From the NCBI RefSeq assembly GCF_035666175.1, contig NZ_CP142016.1, forward strand, positions 930,001 through 994,000: a stretch of DNA of 64,000 bases, read 5' to 3'. This DNA is from Riemerella anatipestifer. Its GTDB lineage: Bacteria > Bacteroidota > Bacteroidia > Flavobacteriales > Weeksellaceae. Of the stretch, positions 19,142 through 27,628 are shown one piece after another. Within the stretch, counting starts at the first letter, position 1, and the number at the start of each line of letters is the position of its first letter. A model generated the notes under the pieces. That model was not told where the DNA came from and searched no databases. It was given only the letters and a program-made list of their open reading frames with translations. Position numbers and translations under genes: made by a program.

Positions 19142-20670
19142 ACTTCTTCTATTATCAACATTTCTAAATCAAAACTAATGAGTTGTAAAGTAGAATCTTC
19201 CTCCTTTATTTTATCACTGATTGGAATACATTTTAAATACCTATCATTCAACTCCAAAAAGCAAAATGGGGAGGCTATGAGTTCTGAAATCATTGTTCTC
19301 TCAGCTTTCAAAATAAAACCTGTATTGATTTTTATGGTTTTTTCTTCCGTTGTTTCAAACTTTTTTTTGTGCTTAGCATAGACCCCTCTAGCAACAACAG
19401 ACTGAAAAGCACCATCAATTTCATACTCACCTGTAAAAGCAGTAAACTCTGGAACTAAATTCTGATTTAGCCACTGTACATTTATTTTATGTTTTGGAGT
19501 TGGGAATTTGTAGTAATTAACTGTTTCTAGCTTTTTTTTGCCAGGGAATATCATTTCAGATGGCGTTAATCTCATACAAGCAACCATATTATCTGAAAAA
19601 GGATTCTCAAACGGCTTCATCAGCCCCCAATCGGCAGGATTGGTTTTACCTGTGATGTAACTCAACAGCACCTTATCATCGCCGAATATTCTCCTATTAA
19701 GATGGTTAGTCAATAAAGGATAACCTTTAGGTTTTCTCCCAGGAAAAAATTTAAAACCGCCTAACTGCTCACTAGACAATTCGGTATAATATTCATCTAG
19801 TTCTAGTGCCTCTATATGTACATAAGCACTATGCATTATTAGATCTATTACATTATTTACATTTAATAAATTAACAGAATACTTTTTAAAATATCGGTTA
19901 ATCTTCTCGCCAATATCTATACTACACTTATCATTAAAATATGGGAACAGATATTCTGACTTAAAGCTTAAAGGCGTTCTTTCAACTAACATATTTACAT
20001 TTAGTTTCAGCTTCAAAACACTAGCCTTCTCTGCATTTTTATTAAAAAAAAGTTTGCGACCATCTAAACAAAAATTATAATCTTCTAACTCAGACGAAAA
20101 AAAATGAGTTACCCTCAAATTTACGGTTATAGATGCTTTCTTGCCGCCTTGGTCTATTTGCACCACATCTGAATAAGAGCCTACCTCCAATTCAGAAGAT
20201 GGTGATGTTTTTAAAACAATTCCCTCAGCTACTTTAGTATAAGTTAAGAATGGTGGAACAATTACAGAATAGTCTTCATTTGATGGCAGAGTTATATAAA
20301 TTGTTTTTTGATCGGTTTCAGCCGAAGTTTTACTGATATTAAAAAACACTACCTCAGGATTAAGTTTTATTTCAGTTGAAACGACTGATAAGGTTATAGT
20401 AAAGTAATCCCACTCTATCCCAAACAGTTTTTTCACTCTTACAGAACATCTTATAACCCCTCCTGAATATAAAAACTCGCCTGTACTCTCTGGATTTGAT
20501 ATGCTATTTAGATCTAGTATCCCAGAAAATAATACCGATGGTAATCTATTCTCCGAAAAAAGGATACAATTACTAGAGGTATTCACTCTTATTGTAGTAT
20601 CTCCCGTAAATTTTTTTGTATCTAAATTATAGGTTACATTATAATTAGATTTATCTACTATAAAACTCAT
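19132..20670 (-). CDS. Putative distal tail-type protein, 512 residues
   Basis: This phage protein lies immediately after the tape measure gene (1-bp gap), the usual place of the distal tail protein or its equivalent. The first approximately 190 residues look like two beta-sandwich domains (VFFNISKTSAETDQKTIYITLPSNEDYSVIV; GSYSDVVQIDQGGKKASITVNLRV), similar in style to BACON or Ig-like modules. The remainder is mixed. No catalytic motif is visible. The downstream gene overlaps it by 10 bp, so the pair is translated together. The call rests on position and general fold impression. Confidence 0.5.
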   Translation of the reverse strand: MSFIVDKSNYNVTYNLDTKKFTGDTTIRVNTSSNCILFSENRLPSVLFSGILDLNSISNPESTGEFLYSGGVIRCSVRVKKLFGIEWDYFTITLSVVSTEIKLNPEVVFFNISKTSAETDQKTIYITLPSNEDYSVIVPPFLTYTKVAEGIVLKTSPSSELEVGSYSDVVQIDQGGKKASITVNLRVTHFFSSELEDYNFCLDGRKLFFNKNAEKASVLKLKLNVNMLVERTPLSFKSEYLFPYFNDKCSIDIGEKINRYFKKYSVNLLNVNNVIDLIMHSAYVHIEALELDEYYTELSSEQLGGFKFFPGRKPKGYPLLTNHLNRRIFGDDKVLLSYITGKTNPADWGLMKPFENPFSDNMVACMRLTPSEMIFPGKKKLETVNYYKFPTPKHKINVQWLNQNLVPEFTAFTGEYEIDGAFQSVVARGVYAKHKKKFETTEEKTIKINTGFILKAERTMISELIASPFCFLELNDRYLKCIPISDKIKEEDSTLQLISFDLEMLIIEEVWK

Positions 20671-20671
20671 A

Positions 20672-23600
20672 TTAGTGCTTATTTTTTTCTACTATTCTTC
20701 TATAATCTTTTTGCATATCTTCCAGCTCTTTCCCCATTCTAGCTGATTTTTCAAATACACCACGAACGCCCTCTCTCTCTATTTTTTCTAAAATTTGAGT
20801 GTTCCTTTTTAATAAGGACAATATTTCCTCTGTATAATCTGGGGTATTATGAGGTAACTGAGGGTATTTACCATTCTCAAAGCCTTCCACTCTATAAACC
20901 TCCCGCATAAAATCGTTCTTTAATTTTGGGTCTATACGCTTCATTGCTCTGCCACTTACCACTAATTCTGGAAAATTTTTCCCTTGTTCCCCTACTAGCA
21001 TTGTAGGTTCATCATAAATACCGCTCTTACTCTCTGTTTTTTTCGCACGAAACAGTTTCCCGTCTTGAACTCGTTTAACTGGATAATAACCACTCTCCGC
21101 TCCGACTATAGACGGTGGAGCTGGTAAAGGTTGCTTAGCTACCGTAGCATATTGAACACCGCCCAATGCCGTAACTGCTGCCGTTAAAATACCTGCCAAA
21201 ATAGGATTAGCAGAATGTTTTTCCCATATACTCATAATCCCCATTGCTGTTTTAGTAACAATCTCTCCTTTTTTCATATCCTTCTCTCGCTTAGCTTCAT
21301 CTACTTCTAATTGCCACTTTTTTATAGCCAATTCATTCTCAATAGCGATTGTTTTATGTTTATACTCTTGTTGGGAAATTATACCTGCATCTAGCTCTGC
21401 TTGTAGTTTTTTCTTCTTGCGTTCAGAAGCTACTTCATACCTCCGTAATTCGGCTTCTTGGTTAGCTTTGGTATAAGCATGGTAGGTAGCCATAATGTTT
21501 TTGGCAACCTCCAAAGCAGCTCCTATTTTTTGAATTTTTACTTCCAGCTTATCTGTATTTTCAAACATAGCCTCCCACTGCTCTGGTGTTAGTCCAAAAA
21601 TATCAGCTTGTCCTCCAAAATTAGATAGAGAAGAAAATTTAGCGTCCTCTTTGCCATTCTTAATGCCATTAAGCTCTACTCCTATTTCCGCTAACCTTGC
21701 CTTCATCGCCTCTAAAGCTTTGGTTTGAGCTTCAGTTAAATTTGCAGGTGGTAAAGAATCTAATTCTTTTATCAGTCTTTTAAGATAGTTTGCTTGTAGG
21801 TCTAAACTCTTCTCCTGGTAATATCTCTGAATAGCTACTTTACCATCTTCCCAATTTCGTATTTTTGAAAGCTCTTGAGTAGATATTTTATCTTTTAGGA
21901 AAGCCCTTTGCTGTTCTAGCGTTTCTAGTTCTGCTATCTTTTCATTCTCTTGAGTTCTTAAAAGGAATATTTCTCTTTGGAAATTCTCTTCCTGCTTTTT
22001 AAGATTTTTCTCTTTATATTCTTCTTCTAGTTTTTGCTTTTTGAGTTCGGTAATCTCCATTTCTTGGAGTTGCAAATTCATTAGCCTTTGATTTTGAACC
22101 TTCCATTCCTCTTTTATAGCTTCAAACTTTTGTTTTTCTTCTTTAGTAGATTTAGAAATAATTTCATCTAGCTTTTTAAAATCTTCTTGGCTGTACTTTT
22201 GCTTTTCTAACTCTGCCAATTTTTTCCGTTCCGATTCTTCTATAATAGCTAACTCCTTTTCATAGCCCTCTTTCATAAGTTCTATCTTGGCGGTTTGCTC
22301 TAGCTCTTCTAATTTCAATCTTTCATCTGCAAACTTTTCGGCCAACTCTAACAGCTTTCTCTTTTCTTCTTCAAATTTACGAGCTTCTCTTTCTGCCCGT
22401 TTCTCTGCTTCTGTTTTCTTTACCCTCCCTTTTCCTTTAGTAGAGGTACCGCCTTCTCCGTTAGGTATATTATAGTTTGAAGTAGGATCCTCTCCAATTA
22501 CGGAACTAGCATTACTTTTTTCAAAAGCTATTGCCTTCTGGTTTAAATTTTTCTGTGCATTAAAGTTTTTAGTTATTGCCGCTCTACGATTCCAATAAGC
22601 TTCTCTCGCTAAAGGAATATACTGTTCCAATACTTTATCAATCTTTCTTTTATCAACAAGTGTATCTAAATAATTCATTACATCAACAGGAACAGTCTCT
22701 TTAAGCTTACCCAAATTACCCCACATTTCAATCTTACTTCCTACACCTCCCAAATCAGCCCAGCCCATAAAATCTTTCGTCCCTTTTGATTTTAATTCAT
22801 TTTCTTCTTTTTTAAGCTCCACTCTTTTTTCATGCAGAGCCTCTGCCATTGCTTTTTTATCTAACTGATTGATATAATCTTTTATAGCAGCTGTAGCTTC
22901 CTGCGTTTTTATTTTTTCTAAGGTAAGTCCTCGTAATCGCTCTGGGAGAATAGCATTAAGTTTATTTAAAGCCCTCTGCTGTACATCTCTAGCTTGATTT
23001 TCGTCTTTTATTATTCTAAGTAAACTCTCTATTTTAGCTTTTTCATCAGCCACTTTATTAGCGGCATTGGTCTTTACTTCATTAAGTAGCTTTTGCTTCT
23101 CTGTAGTTTCGTCTACTTTATCCGCAAATAGAGTATATGCTGTAATAGCAGCCATTACAACTGTAATTAAAATACCAAATGGATTAAGCTTTGTTACCAA
23201 ATTCAACCTCTGTTGTGCCATGGTTTGCATATTGGTTGAATTAGTTAACTTCCCCAAATACAGAAGAGATTTACCTACAGCTAAATTCCATAAATCCATT
23301 AAAAATGTAGCTACCTTTGTATAAATATTATGAGCATTCTGAGCTAAACTATAGCCTACTAACTTTGCCCTAGCTTCAGTAAAAACTTTAGATGATAAGT
23401 AAATAGCCGTATTATAAGACAAAGTAGCTACTGTACCTATTACAATCATCTTAATTAAGAATACTAATACATTCCTAAATGCAGTTATCTTACCCTCCGT
23501 ATCCTCAACAGCTCCTATTAACTTCCCAAAAGTTTCTATTAACCATGTAAGTGTATTAACAACAGCTTCACTGGTAAACATACTTATGAACTTTTTCCGT

Positions 23601-24994
23601 ACTTTCTCGTAGATTGCAGCTGCATTATTATTAACCTTATTAAATTCTTCTTGGAGCGAAGTGCCTTCCTGTAGGGCTTGATTGGATAATTCTATGATAT
23701 TTCTAAACTTGTCTGTATTATCTCCTGCTGCTCCTACTATAGAAGTTAAATACTGGTCATTGAGTTTTAATTTATCTAATATAGCCGCTACTTGGGTTGC
23801 ATCTAAGCCCCTCATACCCTCAGAAAATTTTAAGAAAAATTCTGTAGGATTAGTATTTATTAGCTCCCTAACTTTTGCAATAGGTAAATTCATTACTTCA
23901 GCAAACCCTTGAGTATCCTGTGCTGCTCTCCTTATAAAGCTAGAGTACGCTGTAGCAGAACGCTCGGCATCTATACCACTTTCTTCAAAAGCAGCACCTA
24001 AAGCCATTGCTTCTGCAACAGTAGGTTTTAACTTTTCAGGTAATGCTCCTACCCTAGTAGCAAACTCTGCAATATTAGCTTCTGATGCCGCTCCATTTGC
24101 ACCTAATTCATTAAGAGAAGAACCTATCTGATTGATAGCAGTTGCCATATCAAGGTCTTTGGTCTCTTTAAATAACCCCTTTATCTTACCTATCTTATTA
24201 GCGACCTGCTCCACTCCACCAGAAAATGAATCGCCCAATGCTACATAAGCTTTATCTACCTCTTTAGTAAAATCTTTTATCTGCTCTTTAGGAACGCCCA
24301 AACGCCCTCCTACTTCTGCTATCTTTAATAAATCTAGCTTAGAGGTCCTAGTATCAAATTCATTAAATGATTTGGTGAGTTCTTTTACAGCTTCATCTGT
24401 CATACCCGTTGTTTTAGCTACTGCTGTTTGGGCATCAGACAGCTTATTATTAAGGTCTATTGTAGATTGTATGGATATGGCTATACCTGCAAAAGTGGCT
24501 AATACCGCTGTTGCCATACCAGAATATCGGTTAAATTTATCTGCCAAACTGCTTATAGAAAACCCTGCCGATTGAGCTCCTTGCCTAAGCTCCCCTATCC
24601 TAGAGTTAATCTTTTCTAGCTCTAGCTGAGTAGATTTATAACCACTATGGTTAGGGTTCATTTGGCTAAGAGTATGTTGTAAATCTCTCGCCCTACCACG
24701 CAACTGCTGCATAGTAAGACTCATAATATCCATTGCCTTTACTTCTGCCTCTATTGCTTTTAAGTTTTCCCCATATTTTTTTGTTAAGTTTTCTAGTTCT
24801 TTTTCGGCTTTGCTGTACTCTTCAGAGTTTTTCTTTTTACTTGCCCTAAGATCTTTCATTATCTTTTTCTGCTCCTCCATACTATCACTCAGCTTATTAT
24901 TAGCTCTCTCTAAAGCTAATATTCTACTTTGGGCTTCATCTCCGTTTACTACTACTTTTAGTGAAAGAATTTCGTCTGATATTTTTTTAGCCAT
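20672..24994 (-). CDS. Tail tape measure protein
   Basis: This 1440-residue protein sets tail length and is expected inside the tail tube. The N-terminal approximately 130 residues are coiled coil. A TP901-type minor-tail region follows (about 150-480), with the tell-tale LSDAQTAVAKTTGMTDEAV, GGVEQVANKIGKIKGLF and GAAFEESGIDAERSATAYSSF. Next come hydrophobic segments (about 500-640: VLVFLIKMIVIGTVATLSYN, NPFGILITVVMAAITAYTLF). Very long Lys/Glu-rich helices span about 830-1100, and the C-terminal region has a Gly/Ala-rich hydrophobic segment at about 1270. The length predicts a tail of roughly 200 nm by the usual 1.5 angstrom per residue rule. A late-promoter-like motif lies 43 bp upstream. 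Confidence 0.9.
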   Translation of the reverse strand: MAKKISDEILSLKVVVNGDEAQSRILALERANNKLSDSMEEQKKIMKDLRASKKKNSEEYSKAEKELENLTKKYGENLKAIEAEVKAMDIMSLTMQQLRGRARDLQHTLSQMNPNHSGYKSTQLELEKINSRIGELRQGAQSAGFSISSLADKFNRYSGMATAVLATFAGIAISIQSTIDLNNKLSDAQTAVAKTTGMTDEAVKELTKSFNEFDTRTSKLDLLKIAEVGGRLGVPKEQIKDFTKEVDKAYVALGDSFSGGVEQVANKIGKIKGLFKETKDLDMATAINQIGSSLNELGANGAASEANIAEFATRVGALPEKLKPTVAEAMALGAAFEESGIDAERSATAYSSFIRRAAQDTQGFAEVMNLPIAKVRELINTNPTEFFLKFSEGMRGLDATQVAAILDKLKLNDQYLTSIVGAAGDNTDKFRNIIELSNQALQEGTSLQEEFNKVNNNAAAIYEKVRKKFISMFTSEAVVNTLTWLIETFGKLIGAVEDTEGKITAFRNVLVFLIKMIVIGTVATLSYNTAIYLSSKVFTEARAKLVGYSLAQNAHNIYTKVATFLMDLWNLAVGKSLLYLGKLTNSTNMQTMAQQRLNLVTKLNPFGILITVVMAAITAYTLFADKVDETTEKQKLLNEVKTNAANKVADEKAKIESLLRIIKDENQARDVQQRALNKLNAILPERLRGLTLEKIKTQEATAAIKDYINQLDKKAMAEALHEKRVELKKEENELKSKGTKDFMGWADLGGVGSKIEMWGNLGKLKETVPVDVMNYLDTLVDKRKIDKVLEQYIPLAREAYWNRRAAITKNFNAQKNLNQKAIAFEKSNASSVIGEDPTSNYNIPNGEGGTSTKGKGRVKKTEAEKRAEREARKFEEEKRKLLELAEKFADERLKLEELEQTAKIELMKEGYEKELAIIEESERKKLAELEKQKYSQEDFKKLDEIISKSTKEEKQKFEAIKEEWKVQNQRLMNLQLQEMEITELKKQKLEEEYKEKNLKKQEENFQREIFLLRTQENEKIAELETLEQQRAFLKDKISTQELSKIRNWEDGKVAIQRYYQEKSLDLQANYLKRLIKELDSLPPANLTEAQTKALEAMKARLAEIGVELNGIKNGKEDAKFSSLSNFGGQADIFGLTPEQWEAMFENTDKLEVKIQKIGAALEVAKNIMATYHAYTKANQEAELRRYEVASERKKKKLQAELDAGIISQQEYKHKTIAIENELAIKKWQLEVDEAKREKDMKKGEIVTKTAMGIMSIWEKHSANPILAGILTAAVTALGGVQYATVAKQPLPAPPSIVGAESGYYPVKRVQDGKLFRAKKTESKSGIYDEPTMLVGEQGKNFPELVVSGRAMKRIDPKLKNDFMREVYRVEGFENGKYPQLPHNTPDYTEEILSLLKRNTQILEKIEREGVRGVFEKSARMGKELEDMQKDYRRIVEKNKH

Positions 24995-25023
24995 TGCCTT
25001 TATTTTCTGCGAAATTCTGCAAT

Positions 25024-25158
25024 ACTCCGACTCCGCTGTGCCAAACTAATAAGGTAGCCTATGGAATAGGCAGTTGCTTACTGGTGGGAAATCCTGCCAT
25101 ATTTCCACAAATGCCTGTGTAAGGCAACCGCATTTAAGTATCTCGGCGGCGTCGGAGT
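25024..25158. repeat. 135-bp element with 14-bp imperfect inverted ends
   Basis: The ends ACTCCGACTCCGCT and GGCGGCGTCGGAGT pair at 12 of 14 positions. The interior can fold further (GTGGGAAAT with ATTTCCAC). It is more GC-rich than its surroundings. Read on the minus strand, one frame is open except for one in-frame TAG. It may be a dispersed intergenic repeat (MITE/REP-like) or a structured leader of the tape measure mRNA. Confidence 0.5.
25038..25050 (-). promoter_or_regulatory. Late-promoter-like motif, copy 1 (tape measure)
   Basis: On the minus strand it reads ATTAGTTTGGCAC, 43 bp before the tape measure start. It aligns to a -7 element (TTAGTTTG, then four bases, then a purine start). 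It lies inside the 135-bp element, so its likeness to the other four copies could be accidental. Confidence 0.4.
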
Positions 25159-25166
25159 CTAAAAAA

Positions 25167-25204
25167 CACAAACCTCATTCATAAATTTATGAATGAGGTT
25201 TGTG
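25167..25204. repeat. 38-bp perfect palindrome
   Basis: Two 19-nt arms, CACAAACCTCATTCATAAA and its exact complement, meet with no spacer. On the minus strand a run of six T follows, so as RNA it can act as an intrinsic terminator for leftward transcripts. A second inverted repeat, TTATGAATTTA/TAAATTCATAA (25222-25246), shares the TTATGAAT half-site, which could also mean protein binding. Confidence 0.75.
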
Positions 25205-25337
25205 GTCTAATTTTCAATAACTTATGAATTTACATTAAATTCATAAAGTGCTATAAGTGTTGTTTTTTCATTCTGAAAAAACTATTTTTAATCAATATAA
25301 ATAACTGATTTTCAACAAAAAAAAGCGTTTAAAACAG

Positions 25338-25368
25338 TTGCTTTAATCATATTTTTTTCGTATTTTTA
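25338..25368 (+). promoter_or_regulatory. Predicted promoter of the rightward moron block
   Basis: TTG at 25338-25340 and TATTTTTA at 25361-25368 are separated by 20 bp, a near match to the Bacteroidota promoter form, about 20 bp before the first moron gene. Confidence 0.5.
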
Positions 25369-25387
25369 CATAAGTAAAACAAACATT

Positions 25388-25807
25388 ATGAACAAGTTAC
25401 AAGAAAACGGCAAGGTTGTGAACAAAGTAGCAACTGCCACAGAAGAAAAGCAAAAAGTTAAAGTTTCTGAAGCAAATAATCTAACAAAACGGGAGCTTAA
25501 CTCAAAAAAAGAAGAATTATCTAAAATTCTATCTGTACAATCTGCTGAGCAGAGAATTAAAAACTTGGATATTATCCAAAAAATGGCAGAAAAACACAAG
25601 TTCTTAAAACTTAAACGAGATTCTTTAAATGCGTTTATGGTGTCCCGTGATGGACTTAAGGAAAAACTTTTTATTATGAATGATAACGGAGAAAGTTTTG
25701 AGATAAGCAACGGCACTATAATATCCGAGCTTTTAGATGTCTGTTCTAAAAAATTGGACGATATGCTCCAAGAAAGCGAAATGCAAATACTAAATTTTCA
25801 AATATAA
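25388..25807 (+). CDS. Hypothetical protein of moron block, 139 residues
   Basis: I do not recognise a family with certainty. The protein is charged and helical. Residues 1-45 are Lys/Glu-rich and disordered-looking (EEKQKVKVSEANNLTKREL), residues 45-85 form a helical segment, and the C-terminal approximately 60 residues have a compact strand-helix part (MVSRDGLKEKLFIMNDNGESFEISNG). It is on the plus strand, opposite to the phage structural genes. It has its own promoter upstream and a strong terminator downstream, so it is probably expressed in the lysogen. The 20 bp spanning its start codon are nearly identical to those of the next gene (25869-25888). Confidence 0.7.
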   Translation: MNKLQENGKVVNKVATATEEKQKVKVSEANNLTKRELNSKKEELSKILSVQSAEQRIKNLDIIQKMAEKHKFLKLKRDSLNAFMVSRDGLKEKLFIMNDNGESFEISNGTIISELLDVCSKKLDDMLQESEMQILNFQI

Positions 25808-25817
25808 CTAAAAAAAT

Positions 25818-25845
25818 ACCCTCTCACTGTGACGAGTGGGAGGGT
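25818..25845 (+). terminator. Intrinsic terminator after first moron gene
   Basis: Stem ACCCTCTCACT/AGTGGGAGGGT (11 bp with one G-U), loop 6 nt, followed by TTTATTT. Confidence 0.75.
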
Positions 25846-25883
25846 TTATTTAAACTCACAGCATAGATAGTAAAACAAACACT

Positions 25884-26105
25884 ATGAATTCAACAGCGAC
25901 AAAAGTACAAAAAATTTCTGATATTGTTTTTAAAAAACTAAAACAGCAAGGATTTTCTAAATATTTTAATTGGATTGATTACCAATATTTCAAGAATATA
26001 GCAAGGAAAGAATATCACACCACACAAGAAATAGCGGATAAGATAGTAGAATTATTTATTAACTATCATAATGAATTTTCTGATTTTGCTGATTATGAAT
26101 TTTAG
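25884..26105 (+). CDS. Hypothetical protein, 73 residues
   Basis: This is a small helical protein (QKISDIVFKKLKQQGFSKYFNWIDYQYFKNIARKEY) with no motif I can assign. It heads a three-gene overlapping set with the SymE-like gene and the 141-residue gene. The stretch AGTAAAACAAACACTATGAA at its start is a near copy of the one before 25388, which supports this start and suggests shared translational control. In context it could be part of a toxin-linked module, but nothing in the sequence proves that. Confidence 0.65.
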   Translation: MNSTATKVQKISDIVFKKLKQQGFSKYFNWIDYQYFKNIARKEYHTTQEIADKIVELFINYHNEFSDFADYEF

Positions 26106-26259
26106 AAAATTAAAAATATCCTATCTTTTTCAAAACAATAAAAAACGCCCTAAAATTTTACTTTCTGGAAAGTGGCTTAATACCGCAGGTTTTGAAATTG
26201 GGGAAAGCGTAAAGGTAGAAGTTTTTAAAAACAAAATTATTATCAGAAATGAAAATTAA
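26095..26259 (+). CDS. SymE-like small protein (AbrB/SpoVT-type fold), 54 residues
   Basis: The core KRPKILLSGKWLNTAGFEIGESVKVEVFKNKIIIRNE matches the SymE/AbrB-like swapped-hairpin pattern: SGKWL, AGF.IG..V.VEV and I.I at fixed spacing. SymE of E. coli is an SOS-induced type I toxin with RNA-directed activity. Bacteroidota encode many short SymE-like proteins whose function is untested. The frame opens earlier (26071), but I prefer the Met at 26095, which overlaps the end of the preceding gene by 11 bp. No antisense RNA was identified. It overlaps the next gene by 11 bp. Confidence 0.75.
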   Translation: MNFRKLKISYLFQNNKKRPKILLSGKWLNTAGFEIGESVKVEVFKNKIIIRNEN

Positions 26260-26674
26260 AACATACACGGGAACTACTAGCAAAACGAAACACAAAAAAG
26301 TTTTTTACATTCAATCTCACGGATTACACGCAGGAAGACCATTAAAACAACCCATTTCAAACTGTTGGGAAGTTAGTACAGATTTACATTTCTGTTTTGA
26401 AATATTAACTATAATTTTTGAAAGTAGAATTTTGGAGACTTTTCTCATCGGCTCTGTTATACCTTTTTTAAGGCTAGAGGATTATAAGAACATTATCACT
26501 CCCATTGTAAAAAATGCCCTGCAAAACGAAAAAATTAATCATAAATACCTACAACTTGAAAAGATAGAAAAACAATTAAAAATAAGCGAAGAAAGCCAGC
26601 GTATTCTGAAAAAATTAAAACGGAGCCTATGTTTACAAGCAATAAATGAAATAAAAGAAAAAACGCCAATATAA
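26249..26674 (+). CDS. DUF6943-like protein, 141 residues
   Basis: The opening (YTGTTSKTKHKKVFYIQSHGLHAGRPLKQPISNCW) has the HG.HAGRPL pattern I associate with a Bacteroidota mobile-element family named DUF6943. That assignment is from memory and not verified. The C-terminal half is helical and Lys/Glu-rich (KIEKQLKISEESQRILKKLKR). It is encoded last in the rightward moron block, overlapping the SymE-like gene by 11 bp and followed by an intrinsic terminator. Function is unknown; a partner or target-site role with the SymE-like protein is conceivable only from synteny. Confidence 0.6.
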   Translation: MKIKTYTGTTSKTKHKKVFYIQSHGLHAGRPLKQPISNCWEVSTDLHFCFEILTIIFESRILETFLIGSVIPFLRLEDYKNIITPIVKNALQNEKINHKYLQLEKIEKQLKISEESQRILKKLKRSLCLQAINEIKEKTPI

Positions 26675-26684
26675 GGCGTTTTTT
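26658..26684 (+). terminator. Intrinsic terminator closing the moron block
   Basis: Stem AAAAAACGCC/GGCGTTTTTT with a 7-nt loop runs into a T-tract, overlapping the end of the 141-residue gene. Confidence 0.85.
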
Positions 26685-26701
26685 TAGTTCAAAAAATTTC
26701 G

Positions 26702-26740
26702 CCGCTCCGCTAGGGTTCATTGAAAACCCTAGCGGAGCGG
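26702..26740. repeat. GC-rich perfect hairpin, 16-bp stem
   Basis: Arms CCGCTCCGCTAGGGTT and its exact complement enclose a 7-nt loop (CATTGAA). It lies between convergent genes. On the minus strand it is followed by a T-rich run, so it may stop leftward transcription before the antisense moron region. Confidence 0.7.
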
Positions 26741-26762
26741 TTTACAGCGGAATATTATTTTT

Positions 26763-27185
26763 TTATATTTTAGTAAAGTCTTCTTTCTCTGCTAAAGCTC
26801 GGAACTGCTGCTTAACTTCTTCTGTAAAACCAAAAGATAAAGACTTTACTAAAAACTTTTTGTGTACCATTGTAGGCTTATTGTGTACTGGGTAATTCTT
26901 TTTCTTCTTCTTACCTCCTGGTATTTTCCTAGTTCCCCTAGTATAGCCTCTGCTTTTTCTAGTCTTCATATCTACAAACCTCATTGGGGCAAGAATGCGA
27001 TAATCTACCGCGTTATCAGATACGCTTATACTCCCTGTATCCCATTTGGAAGAACTAAACCTATTTATCCTTCTGTGTTTTTTACTAGATTTCAGCACAT
27101 CTTCTCCATACTGCTGGAGCTTAGCTTTAATAAATCGCCCTTCTATAACCCCTACATCTGTTTTTCTCTCGTCTAGTAATGCCAT
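26763..27185 (-). CDS. Putative head-tail or tail-completion protein, 140 residues
   Basis: This is a basic protein (VLKSSKKHRRINRFSSSKW, GTRKIPGGKKKKKNYPVHNKP) in the connector/tail segment after the portal gene. Basic proteins of this size at this position are often HK97 gp10-like tail-completion proteins, but no diagnostic motif is visible. It is 2 bp from the preceding gene, in one operon. It is the last leftward gene before the rightward moron block, which separates it from the tape measure. Confidence 0.5.
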   Translation of the reverse strand: MALLDERKTDVGVIEGRFIKAKLQQYGEDVLKSSKKHRRINRFSSSKWDTGSISVSDNAVDYRILAPMRFVDMKTRKSRGYTRGTRKIPGGKKKKKNYPVHNKPTMVHKKFLVKSLSFGFTEEVKQQFRALAEKEDFTKI

Positions 27186-27187
27186 AT

Positions 27188-27628
27188 CTAAAATTGTATA
27201 TCTAGGCTCCAGCCATTACATTGGGATTTCTTCCACACGGGGTCAAAATCTAAGCCGTTTAAATCTAGTCTTGCCGTAGGCATATAACAAGGGTCTGAGA
27301 TTTTAACTATCAACAAATCCCTTACTTTTTTCATTAAATGATAAGTTCTTTCAAAAACAGCTATAAACTCATCTTCTGTAAGTTCGGAATAGTCTGTTTT
27401 TTCTAACACCAAAATTTGAGACACCATAGTATCCTTTATAGCATCTACATTGATGGCTTCTGTACCATAGCTAGGAAGTACGCCAACTAGATAGGCATTG
27501 TCTTCTTTTTCTCTACTTTCCAAAGTATTGCCCAACTGGCTATCATCTACTACTAACCACGCTTTGTTTATACCAGGTACTTCTGCTTTAATTTCTTGAA
27601 GAAGCTCGTAAAATAGTTTAGGACTCAT
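27188..27628 (-). CDS. Putative tail-terminator-like protein, 146 residues
   Basis: This is a small mixed alpha/beta protein (LLQEIKAEVPGINKAWLVVDDSQLG; LLIVKISDPCYMPTARLDLNGLDF; CNGWSLDIQF). It overlaps the preceding gene by 11 bp. The length, the C-terminal strand pattern and the position between connector and tape measure resemble tail terminator or neck proteins of siphophages. No family was recognised with confidence. Confidence 0.5.
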   Translation of the reverse strand: MSPKLFYELLQEIKAEVPGINKAWLVVDDSQLGNTLESREKEDNAYLVGVLPSYGTEAINVDAIKDTMVSQILVLEKTDYSELTEDEFIAVFERTYHLMKKVRDLLIVKISDPCYMPTARLDLNGLDFDPVWKKSQCNGWSLDIQF

